Positions 24,701 to 37,500 of a DNA stretch of 64,000 nt are shown here, piece by piece (position 1 is the first letter of the stretch; the number at the start of each line of letters is the position of its first letter). This DNA is from Takifugu bimaculatus (lineage: Eukaryota > Chordata > Actinopteri > Tetraodontiformes > Tetraodontidae). Location of the stretch: positions 9,238,887 to 9,302,886 of the forward strand of contig CP034995.1 of NCBI GenBank assembly GCA_004026145.2. Reading direction: 5' to 3'. The position numbers were made by a program, and so were the translations under genes. The notes below the pieces were generated by a model. It did no database searches. It was not told the DNA's origin and saw only the letters and a list, made by a program, of their open reading frames with translations.

Positions 24701-27700
24701 TGCTTTAATGTTAAAGTGCAGTTAAAGATTTTACGCGGACGAGTGTAATCGTATAAAGGACGACGGAAACTGACTCAAGTTTCTCTCGGTGAGAACGCGG
24801 GAACCCTGTGGGCGAGCGCTTTGTTTGAGGTGGCTAAACGCAGACGATGATCGCGGCTGATTAAAAATCAACGGGGGGGGAGTGGGGGGGTGGGGGGGAA
24901 GGGGTCAGAGGCCTGTTGGGTCATGTGGAAGGAAGCCTTGCTTTAACTCAGACCGTTCCAGCCTCACAGTGTGGTTCAATTTCACAGCTCATAAAAAAAG
25001 CTGTGAACTGCCCGGAATGTCTGCACCTGCAACACACACACACGCACACGCACACACACACACACGCACGCACAAGCGTGAGTACCTGGAACATGACCTA
25101 AGGGGGAACACACTAAAAGTAGCTCGATGAAGACTGATGCCGTCAGGTGTGTGAGCCCATCGCGCCGCCTGACTGCGTGCAGAGTTTGTCTTCTCGCATA
25201 AGCATTTTTTTTTTAATGAAATATTTGGGAGGGTGAGAAGGTGAATCGGCAAATTAAAAAGTGTAGAGAACGGTAAAAGCATTCCTCCCCAAGGCGGAGG
25301 CTGTTTCTGCCTACTCAGAAAACAAAAAGCAGCGCTGCTGATTATTCTGTTCTAACGAGGCTGCAGAGCGACGACGGGACTTTTTCCAACTCAGAAATCG
25401 GATCCGAATTCAAGTTCAAGCTCATCTCGGACCCCCGACGATCTCGATCGGCGAACGATAAACCTCTGATCCAAATGATCCTGTTTCTGATCTCCGCGTG
25501 GTAATTCCGGCGATCACAGTTGCTATGACGATAATCCACAGCAGGATTTTGTATTGACGTTGCAGCGTTAGAGTGCCATTAATCAACGTGGTGCTGCTAT
25601 GGCAACGGGATCAACAGTTACAGTCAGGCCTCCTGCTTCACCTTCTCAATGTGGCTGTTTGCTTTTATTATCTCCAAAAGCCAGAGAGCGATGCTTTTCC
25701 AGCACAGCTTAGAATTCTCTACGACACGGCTAAAGAAAAAGAAAAAAATAAATAAACGGAATGTCTCGCCGCTCTTTGCTTCAAGAGAAGCGGGCTCATA
25801 TTGAATGTGATAAGGGGAGACCCGGTTCTGAATGTGATGTGACACCGCGACGCCGCTGTCAGCAGTGATAAGACGCATGAAGGAAATGGGAAAAAAAGCT
25901 TTGACAAGATTTCCGAGCTGTGCTTGTGCGTAGGCATTAGTGGCGGCGACAGTGAGCGAGAGAAGCCCCTCCCCCCAGGGAAAAGCGTTCTAACCGGCAG
26001 GAGCCCAACAACAAAGTGAGGACAAAAAAATAAAGAAAAAAGCTGAAACGACATGAGGATGAAATGGAACCCCGAGCGGCCAGACACGAACCTCTTCGGG
26101 AAGGTGAACTTGACCGCGTTCTGGATGAAGCCGTAGCAACAGGGGCTGACCACGAAGGCGGCCCCCGCTTGGACGCAGTGCTCCATCACCATGTCCGTCG
26201 CCACGCCGCACGCGTGCAGGGCGACCTGAGGCGAACAGATAGAAACAAAAAAACAAGTCAAGGGGAATTGAAAGCATGCACTCGATTTCAATTAGGGCCT
26301 CCTAATGGCTGCTGTGGGGGGACGCTGGAGAAAACGGGATGAATTTGTGCTTCGGGAGCAGAAGCACGGATGCATCAGGATGTCCCGATGAGGGGATAAA
26401 GGCGGGCGTGATGATGACCGACTCTCTGTGCATTAGGGCGATTATGTGGGGACCCGGGTGGAGACACAAAACTAAATATATAGAAACTCATCTGCAGCCT
26501 TCGTCTCCAGAAACACGTCACGGTAGAGTTTTAATATCTTAAACGTCTTCTTAAATGTTCCCTAAATTTCCAAATGTCTCCTTGATTCAGAGCCGTGCAG
26601 ACGCCGATCTGGGAAGAACAAACCCAAACTTAAAATGAGCAGAATGTCTACAGACTGATGGAGACTTGATAACTCAGCATTTCCTCCCCCATCTACCCGT
26701 TAAGGCATAAAAACCAGAACCGGGGATCCTTTTTTCCGAGCAATTTGATGCCAAATATTCTATTACGCAGTTTTTCGTGGCATCAGGAATGAAAAGCGGC
26801 CTGTAGTGGTGCTTCATAATGCAGGAGGAGGAGAAGAAGAAGAGCATATTAAAGATAGATGCTACACCTGTCACACCTTGGAAAGAAGATCTCCTGATTC
26901 AGGCAGCGGGCTTGTTCTTGCCCAGCTCCTTCATGTTTGACATTAGACTCGCTTTGCTACATCTTAATTACATTTTGAAACCCTGAAACTTAAGAGTCAC
27001 CAAATCATGGGAATTAAATATACATAACACACACTCAGCCATATTTTAAAAAGATAATTATAAGCTAATAAGAATGAAAAGATGTAGACTCCAGAGCCCG
27101 CATTATCAATACAATGGCTTGATATGGACTCAGGCTGGTTAAACACGTCTGATAACCCCCCAAGGCCAGCGTCTTACCTGAGATGCTAATTATTACTGGA
27201 TAATGGGAATGAAAACAGGTGTCGGGCCGGCAACAATCCAACCGACAGCCGTTTGGTATTTCAATCGCAGCCAGCAGAGCAGAGGAAGAAAAGATTTTAG
27301 ATCTCTCACCAATATGCAACAGACCCAAGGCCAGCTCTAAGCGCCGTGATGGATTTTTGTATTTTTTTTCAGGAGAAGAGAAGCTGCAGTGATCCCCTCC
27401 CATTAGAGGAATAATGAGGCTTCATTAGATTCTGGCAGTTGCATTCTCCTCCGGTGCTGTTTGGGTCGCAGTCACCACATGTTCACATGGTGCAGCTTGA
27501 CGCTAATGCTCTTTTTAATCAACAACTCCCCCCTTAGAAACGGTGTGGTGCAAGCTGCAGAGCTTTATAAACACAGTTGCATCACACAGCTTTGAACAGG
27601 CTTAATGGCAGCCTAACTAACACCTCTCAAATCTGCGCCTCCACACTGGCCCCACACAGACACCGTACCGGAACCCTGATCCAGCCAAATCCACATTTCA

Positions 27701-30700
27701 AGCCCAGCTTTTTCCGAGGCTAATGTGTGCTGCTTCTATTTCATCTGACATAAAATGGAATAAAAACTAAACAGGCTGAACACCCAGACCATCCAAGTGG
27801 ACACAAGAGGAACAGACCCAGGTTAAAGCAGGGACGCAGACGTTTACGCTCCCAATTAAACCCAAGATGGGGACATGTATAATGAGGAAAGGACACAAAT
27901 CAATACATGTGACTCATTTCATGATAATCTGCCCGGGAGAATGAGGCCACAACAGCAGCTGAAGCTGCAACATGATTCTCTACACAAAGAGGACACCTGT
28001 TTCATGCATATTCCGACCAAAATGTGCCGAGCGTTGGAGACTGGGCTGGAGGAAACAAACGCCCACGTGTTGTGAAGAAAAAGAAACTTTGCTGTTAGTA
28101 TTCTGCCAAGTAGAACGGGTCTCAATGGAGCTCTGAGTTAGCGCAAAATGCTACCGCTAATTACAGCGGGTCGTATATTTCTGCCTGTCCTATAAAGAGC
28201 TGAGGAAGACGCTTTTGGGGAGGCACAAAGAAGATGCATCTGTCCACAGCACAGCGATGAGGACACACGGAGACCTGCGTTTTGACTGAAGCATCCCATA
28301 ATTAACCACGAACACGGCTCATCAGACTGCACATCAACTATGGACGATGAAGGGCGGCATAATTAGGAGATCAAGGGGTTCCAGTGGCGCGTGGTATGCA
28401 ATGCAGCATTCTCGTTAAGGTTAGTCCCATTAATCAACGGGGTTGAGAGCTACTAAAATATTTATGACACTATTGCAGGTAGCCGTGCAGAAAAACACAC
28501 ATTTACAAAGCAGGATGATTAAACACAGCAAGAACAAGTGGGAGGAACTGCAGCTGCCCGGTTCCAGCCAAAACTGAATCCTGGTCCAAAATGGAAAAAC
28601 ACAACAGAAAAATAAGAAACTGGAATGATTTCACCTCTTCACAGCATGATCTGGAGATGGATTTGGCCTCTCACACACCGTAAAGTGTGACAAATTACCA
28701 AGCAACAGGAACTGATTGTCTGGCTATAGCAAAGGGCAGAAAACGGAAGATTGGGACAGGCAGGAGACAGATGGTGCTCGGCTGAAAGACTCACAAACCA
28801 CCCTAATTACACACAGTGCCAGAATTACACAAATATATTAGAGAGCTGTTATTATCCCAACAAATTGTGTGTCTTCTTACATTATTCATGACGCTTTTAT
28901 TGTGAAAGGGATAAAAATTTTAAGGCAAGCAAAAAAACGCGGGGACGTTTGAAGGCATTAAAAAGGCTTTTAAGAAAATGATATTCTACTTTCCAATATT
29001 TATCGCCACTCTAAATGACGAGCACAAGAAGAGAACAGCAAAAAAGAAAAAACAAAATTAAACTTAAGAGCTTTTAAGGCAGGACACATAAGACTTTTGC
29101 CCTTCAAATTCTGGCTGAAAGTATCTTTAACAGCGCCAATAATCAGAGGGACGATGGTGAGTCAAGATCGGAGGACTGAAAGGTTTCTGATTAGAAGCTG
29201 ACAAAAATAATTGCACGTTGACATTTTCTCCAAAAAAAACTTAAAAAAAATATCCATGAGGGAATGGCATGTTTCTGTGCGACACCTGTAGACGAGCGCC
29301 TCTGAAAAAGGTGCTTCCTTCCGTTGAATCTGTAGCTAAAGCGTAGCTACACCGCTAGTTTGCGTCTAGGCCGGAAACACAGCAAAAGGAAAAAAGAATC
29401 ACACACGGACACTTAAGCTAGCTTGCGAGCAGTCCATGAGCAAAAGTTGGTTGTAATAGCTGGGTTTCACCCATAGAGGGCAGTCACTCTAACATAAATG
29501 AACTTTGACCAAAACGTCACTAATTAATGATGCTATTTCGTAACAAAAACATGTATTTTGAGCAGAAAAATGGGATTTTGCAGTGTAGCTACACTTTAAG
29601 GTGTGAGTTCGGACATCTGAACCCAGCAGAGGTTGTTTAATTACACGCCAGATTAGTGGGCTTTCGTTTTAAAATCAAATCCAACGTTGCACCGCTGCAA
29701 TGAGCGCAGTTCAGAACAAGCGTTTCAAATCCGCTACAGCCATAATCAAAGTCAAACGCTTTCATTGTTTATTTGCCATTAGTTACACCCTCACGACTGC
29801 ATCTAATCACCACGATAGAAACCAGCGTGCATTAGTGGGTAAAAGAGATTTCCCTGCCACCGGTCACTTTGTGGTGTTGGGAAAGTGGGAAAAAGCCTTT
29901 TGATTTGCAAGAATTAACAGACAATTCACTGCGGAAAGTGCAAATGGCGTCTGAAATATTAATAACATCAACTTTGAGACAAAGAATAATAATACAGCAC
30001 CACTGTGGTTGCGCTTCTGTGATGATAATAATAATTTCACCAGCGTGCCGCTGCAGATAGTATTGAAATGAAGCATCTCGCTTAGAGCTTTAATTGACTT
30101 TCGCCATCATTGAAAAGAACATTTTCGCTAACTGAGAATATATTTATGCCAACTTTTATATTAATAATTTCAATTTTGAGAATAGTGAGATGGCGATGAA
30201 CAAACAGGGATGGTTTCTTTGCTCCGCTCACCCCGACGTGAAAGGCTCCAGTGAAGTAGTCCAGGTTGGCCTGGATGAAACCAATGTTCTTCAGGCCCAG
30301 CTCGGAGCCGCGGCTCTGAGCCCTGAGCAGCGACTCTTCCTTGTTCTCGATGAGGACTGACCTGAAGGCCAGAGAGAGATGTTTGGTTCATATCTGCGTT
30401 TATTTCAGGAGGAAATAAATGTGAGATTTATCAGCAAAAGGGTGACGAGCAAGCAAAACATCCTAATTTCAAGTTCAAATTTTCAGCAATTCCAAATCCA
30501 AAATCCCAAACTCTTGTCAGCTCATAAATCCACACTCCACCTGGCACTCTGGGAGCGCGTGAGCCAGGGCGATTCCGACGTGACCCTGTGGGAGAGCGAC
30601 AGCGATTATACTTTATCCATGTGAGACGACTGCAAATGGGCTCCGCAGTAAACATGAACACGCATTCAGCCGGGCGTCTGAGCGTGCGTACCGTTCCGCT

Positions 30701-31543
30701 GCAGAAATCCACCACGGTGTTGCTTGGCCTGGCGAGCTCCGTAACCATGGCGACCAAGTTATTCAGCTGCTGCCTCTTCCTGACTGTGCGGACATCTGAC
30801 ATATTCCCTGAAGGAAGAAGGTAAAAAAATTAAAAAATTAAAATCAAACATCTTTGCACGAGGACCTGGACATTAACAGTTTTTTTTTTAAAGAAGTAAT
30901 TAACCTTGAACACAGACACCAACACCATCCGGCAGCAGTTACAGCTCATCCTGTTCATTCAAATCAATTCCAGAAGCTAATAACGAAGCACAGAAAGGGA
31001 GTCAATTTAAAGAACACTTGCTAAGAATCCAAATAGCCATTTATTATCCTTTAATGGCCTTTGCGCAGCCTGAAATGCCACCCACGCACGACTGCTAGCA
31101 TCATGATTTACAGCCGGCTCAGGTGAGGCTCACAACACGCAGGTGAAGACAGCAATTATCTCATCGGCACATTTACAGCAAACAGGCAGCACAATCTTTT
31201 AATGCCGGAGAAGACAGAGACGGCAGGTCCGAAGTCTGCGAGTGGAATTCATTGTGACCCCCCCCTCCCCCCCTTTTTTTTTTTTTACACACAAAACTTT
31301 GAGTGCTGTAGACCCAAAAATCAAAAATATAAACTTGAACTGTCTGTGAGGGAAGTTGCTTTGTCCTAAATGCTACTGCAAGAGTGCAAATGGGTTCTTA
31401 GACAACCAGAGTTAGTGCACGAGTCACAAAGGTCAGAAACAACTAGGCCTCATTTTTTAAACAAGTTTAAAATAGTTCATGAGAGTGAACTCAGATACAG
31501 AAGAATCCTGATTGATTATGAAGTTCAAAAGCATTATACAGTG

Positions 31544-31588
<45 letters not shown>

Positions 31589-34500
31589 CTTCTACACAAA
31601 GATGAATGGTTTTGGTGGACAACAGGTTCAGGTCAGCCCCACAGGCTACACTGGAGCAAGTGGGTGGAGGCAGGAGAGTTGGACCATGAGTCTTTTTCAT
31701 CCTCCCTTGTTTTATATTCTGTTCCAGTCGGAAAAAGAATAAATCATTTCTCAGTTTTCATGCCACAGGTTGCCGTTAAAGCATTAGGCTCTCTCCATTT
31801 TAGATGAACATACAGAACTGTCTGTTTCCATCTATGGCGAAGGACACGCCGCTCCCTCTAAAGCGATGCCGCGATGCCTCGTCTCAGGGTTTATACTCAA
31901 AATGTGACGTATACTTTTATTTTGACACCACAAACGGCTGCTCTTACCCACCGAAACAGAGAGGACCGGTGGATTCTCTAAATTATCGACTGGATCATAT
32001 TTCCTGGCCTTTCCTCACTCTGATGAGATGCAATCATCTCCCCAGTCTAGTTAAACACTCTACACCCTTTGGCCAGGCTCTAACGGGCAATTGAGCAGAT
32101 GGTCCATCTTCTGCCAATCCATCAGATTAAATGAGCAAAAGCACTCCATGAATGCATCATTTGGTGTATTTAATGTCCCGTGGGCTGATTTGACATCCAT
32201 CACCGTGGTATCATCAATAAATAAATAAACTCGGCGGCGTCTGAAGAAAGCACGGCTTTTGCATTTCAGCACAAACTCAAAAGAGAAGAATCAATCACGC
32301 ACCGTGTTATTCGCCGCTCAGAGGGAGAGCGTTCCCCCACCCCCCCGGCACCCCCTCTCATTCCCCCCCTCATGCATTTCAAATACAGCCACTGTCTTCC
32401 ATCCATATTACGGACACACCGCGACCGGGCGCGCCCGCCGCTGTCATCGGGCCGGGGATGATGCGCCGCCGATGGTTAACCCAGCTCTCATCTGTCGCCG
32501 CGCTGTAAACGTGCACGTGCATTTCAACCGTCATTGAAGGAATTAAGCCCTGTTTCCATCCAGGCTGTAACTAGTGTGCGGAGAACAACTTTAAAATGAA
32601 AGACTGCATAAACACACACTGCTAACGTGCGCGGTTTCAGGCAGGTTTGCTCTGCCTGAACGTCTCACAGCTCTCGGCTAAGGGAGACGGAGGATCCATT
32701 AGCCCTGATATCCTCAGATGCTGCGAGATTCCTCCAATAACTGCTGCTGCTGGCACCAATCTTTAATCTTTTCTTCCCCCCCGATGCAGGAGACCTGCCC
32801 CGGCCCTTATCAGGCAGGTCCATCACACAGATTAGAATGTAAACACGCGGCTGTGCCACTGGAGGGGGGCTCTGGATGGGCTCGGCAAGCTATTTCCATC
32901 CTCTTTAACAAGCAAACATGAATAAGAATTCCATTTACATTATTTTTGTCTTTTTTAAAGCATGACCTCCACAAACCTGGCCAGCTCCTTCTCTGATCTC
33001 TCTTTGATTTAAAGTCTGACGTGCTCTTCATCATTCAAAAGTGACTTCCTTGTGGAAGCTACTGACTGATTCCCCAGGCATCCGCACACACTAGGTCTAT
33101 TTCCAATGTCCTGTTGAAAGACAACGAGAGACACGAAAAGACAGGGATTACCACGATTACTGCGCTAATGGTCTCGGCTTCTCTGGTCATTGTGATGTGT
33201 TAAAAGCGGTTAACACCCACATTTGTAAAAGTTAGACCTGCACTAATCTGGTAAAAGGGTGAAAGTTTAGCACTCAGGTTGGGGGTGGATTTATTGCTGG
33301 TCCACATTTGGAAACACGGGGGAACTTTTTCCATTAGCTGAATTCTCATCAGGCTGCTCTGTTGTTATTATGGCCACTTTTAGCCCCTTTATTTCCCTGC
33401 AGAAACTTTAAAACAACAAACAGCACATAGTGGCCAAAAAGGGAATCATTCCACGGACCTGGCGCATGACCAGGTGTCATTTATAATATGTGTACAAGAT
33501 AAAAACAGTGGAAGTTGTAAAAGGTGTCAAGCGCCTAGTTACATGTCGGGCTTAGACGGCTCCGTGTCCATCGTAAGCATCAATAATTAAAAAAAAACAC
33601 CTCATGGAGCAGTTAGGAGATGGATAACGGGACATTCTTCATACTTGAGGCACCAGAATTAAAGAGCGACGTGGCCGACGCTGGGATTGCACGAGCGCGA
33701 GCACATCTGCCACCGGAACCCTCACCTGATATAATTCTACAATCCGGCATGTACGTGTGCTCCGATGGAGTATGCAGGGTGTCCCAGAAGTGCAACGAGA
33801 TCAGTTTCAGAGGTCTGATCTTTGCGTGCGTGATTCTGGGGCCATGCCACAAAGGGTGGTTGGTGAAGCGAGCTAGAAACACGAAGGTGAGGTGGATCAT
33901 TATCTTCTCCACCTGACCTCTGCGTTCTGCTGATCCCATCACGCTTGAAGGCACGACTCCTGCTAGACATGAACGCGTCGCTGATCAGAGAGATCATTTT
34001 GCCGTCTGTAAATTCCTGGGAGGGGCAACGCCGACGTTTTCCCATCGCGGGAGCAGTTCCCGACTTCGCCGAGTCATCAATTCCCATTTGAGAGGGAGGT
34101 GGCGGTGCTGTTGCAGCAGGAGAGTGTCCACGAAGTCAGCAAATTCCAAAGATAACCTAGATTAATTAATCCAATCATTTTAAATCAGACATACAGCAAC
34201 ATGCGGTGCGTTCAGCTTACCAGCGTTTCAGTAGGATAAATGAGTTGCAGGAAGATTTTTTTGTCATAAACACCACAAGGAAATGGGAACACGAATTATA
34301 ACAGCCAGAAAACAGAAGCTCAACTTCGATCTGTCACACGTCTTGTATCAAATGTCCCCCAGCCTCTCACGGATTCATTTTAATAATATTAACCAGCAAA
34401 ATACAAAGAATCCAATCATCCAAATCATGGCTCCTGCCACTCAGACATAGGAAAAGAACATATGTAATTACAGCAGCGCATTAAACATCCTTGAACGCAG

Positions 34501-37500
34501 CAAATTGTTCGATCGGTCGAGACCATCAAAGCTCCATTATCAGTAATTTCCCTCGCAGAGAGGAAAAACTGACTAACAAACTCCGATAATTGCTGTTATT
34601 CTAGCTCTAATCTTTGCTCTCACGAGTGGCGCAGAGAGGCTTTCAGTCGATAGCTTTCATTAGCTGCTCAGGGACAAACATGGGAGCGAACATTGGAACA
34701 TTTGATCATTTCTGGCCCTGGATACTGTATATGAAGACCGACTGTTGACGAGTTCTCAGCCCCCCCCCCCAAAAAAAGAGAAGGAAAATCAGACAGTGAC
34801 TTCTTCGCCATGTTTGCACAAAACGGAGAGGAAAACAAACAGGAGGGGTAGAGACGAGCCCGACGAGAGGGGAAGGGACGGGGGGGGGGGGCTTTTGTCA
34901 GTCAAAACATGAGCAGACGTAGCTGTGGGCTACAGCCTGCATAGTTAGCCAAGAGTCACGGTCCCTCCCTCAGGTCACAGGCAGATACCTGCGCGTCAGC
35001 ACTCTCAGGAGCAAAGCAACACTTCAGTCTTTCGGACTTCTTGGGGATTTTGTGGAATAAAGCAGCCGCGCAGAAATTTGCTGCCATAAATTCCCTGCAG
35101 CTGAAGCCTCAGAATGTTTCTCTTCAGATCGGAGGGCGGGAATCTCAGCCCAGACGCCGAAGGTTTTCCTCTTGCGCAACATAAGAAAGACAATAGTTGT
35201 AGGACTAAATCAATGTTGTGATTTCCATCGCTGGGAAATGGAGATTATTCTTTACTGTGTTGCCAAACACACATTTATGATGGCAACAGAGCCTAGTTAT
35301 CCTTTCTTTCCTTTCCCTGGAATCTGTTGATGACTATAACATTGACTGAACATTTTCCCTCTTTTGGGTTTAACGATGTTTTGTTGGTGTTGTTTACTAG
35401 ACCTCAGGTGAAGTGGCTAAATAGTGTTTACAATCCTTTGCTTTAAAAACCCGAGGACTCGGTTATCGATCCCTCTTGTCAATTAAATAGTATTTGCCGC
35501 GGGCTAAAGGAAAAATAACCATTTTGGCCGTTGAGAGAGGATTTAAACGACTGCATCGCTCCTGACCGAGACGTTCGTATCTCAGTTCGGGTAAGACAGA
35601 AAGGGCCCGAGGCTCGCCGGGAGCCGACACGCTGGTCAACGGCACAACACTTTTATTCCGCTTGTGCGCTTTTAATATAAACGTCTTCAACTCCACAGAT
35701 GCTGAAAAACAAACACCTTTCTTTGGAAAAGCTAGCAGCTCCTGAAGTGAGGGCTGCACCCCAGAGGGGCGACATAGGCATCAGTTAAGGAAACACTGGA
35801 TCGCTGTGAGGTGTACACACGATCCAGAATAGAGTAAAAGTGACATGCAAACTTGATTTGGCACGGGCAGGAACCAATCTGGGTGCGATTCGAAATTCTC
35901 TTTTCTCCACTGTATAAATGGAATACATATTTTCTGAAAATACAGTCTACAAATGGCTTTTTTTTCTTCTTTCATGTTTCCTGGCTCTCTTCCTCCCTTC
36001 ACACTCACTGCTGGATTTCTTTCACACTAAGTAGCCCATTTATATTCCGTGCACACTCCTCCCTTTCATCCCTCGCTCCCCGCAGCCTGCGAGAGCTGTC
36101 AGAGTATGGCAGTAAGTGCCGCGACGTTGGCATCCGCGGAGGGCAGTGTCAACATCTCCGGGCCTGCTTCTTTTGTGAAATCTCCAGACCAATATGACTT
36201 CTAGTCCTCATCTGGTGGCGCTAATTCGAGGGTAAATAAAGGCTGGTTGGAGTCCAGCCAGACGGCGCCTGCCACCGCTCCTCCCGACTTTCTTCGCTGG
36301 AGAAGTTGCCAAAGCCCAGAGGCCGCTGCCGAGACAAGTAAAGGGATTCTCCCGACAACGCTGCACATTAGCACTTCGCTCCACATTGTCTGCACGCCCC
36401 ACAAACTTCCTCCTTTGAGAGAAGGAAGTCAAGGTTTTTTCTTTGTTTGTAAACACAAAATCCGATGTTCCGTGAGGATGTTTTGGCACAAGCTAGGCGT
36501 CGTTGGTCTACACGCAGAGGAATCCCCAACACGTTGATCCCCACACCGATCCTCCATCCGGTGAATGGAATTGTGGGATTTTGAGTCATTTCGCGCCGCC
36601 CATGCGTTAAAATCTTGAATCCGATGAATCGCGCAAACTAATTATTCTGGATTAACGTGGTAATTTTGACAGCCCCGATCAAAACCTGATGGCTGAGAAT
36701 GACGCAGGAACCTTACAGATTTAGGAACGACTGAGGAATGGAGGCTCCCACGACCTGGGCGACCAATATTTATGATTAAATGTTCTGCCGATGCAGAAAG
36801 AGACAAAACACCCCGGCGCACAGCAACTCGCCCGTATAACGGTGAAAGCTAACACCGTGCAGGTGCAAAACAAAATGGCTAAAAGCTCCTCTGCCGAGAT
36901 GCAGTGCTGACACAAATGAGACGCGGTGGCGAAATCCTAACAAGGCCTTCGACTCAGGCCACCGGAGGGAGGTCGTCCATATGAGAGAAACATATCAGGC
37001 AGAACAGGAGAAAACCAAGGACGACACATCATTTATTAGTGTTCATCAGACTCAGACCATAATAATAATCTTCAAATTCCTTCCGACGGGATGGATCTAC
37101 CTGCTGGAAAATATTTTAATTCCGTTGTCAGGATTTTGTGAAATGTCACAGGAAGAATAATGAAAAGATGGGAGAGACGGTGGAAAAAAAAGCTGAAAGG
37201 TTACTGACCAAGCGAGAGCGGCGGCACGGAAACACTGATCTGCACAGGCAAAAATGGGATGAGGCCAAATAAACATAGAAACTGAGGAAAAAGGTGGAAA
37301 GAAAAAGAAAACTCCGCCAGAAGCTTTTTCCTCCGTTTGATCACGACTCTTCAGGTATCTATTCAGTCTTTGAATGTGTAATAAGTAACATCCAGACGTT
37401 CTGAAAGCTACACGCTCCTGCTTTACCGTGCAGCTTTGGTGGAATGCTCCATCATCCTGTAATTCGGTTTTTCAAAGTAAAAAACTCCTGATCTGGTCTA

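Larger units (their letters stand above)
21748..30231. other. gstcd introns between exons 7 and 11 (non-exon parts)
   Basis: Non-coding apart from the exons at 22706-22775, 24647-24677 and 26092-26225. Contains a repeat-like segment (about 23901-24240), a very G-rich tract (24873-24904) and a CA microsatellite (25031-25074). The 26.2-30.2 kb part shows no recognised repeat. Short open frames here have no homology support. Confidence 0.6.

Noticed and set aside
25719..26291. 190-codon minus-strand frame around gstcd exon 8
   Set aside because: Only 26092-26225 is exon. The remainder is read-through into intron.
33620..33916. 98-codon open frame in gstcd intron 4
   Set aside because: Cannot be linked to any family. 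Isolated in a large intron and antisense to the host gene.
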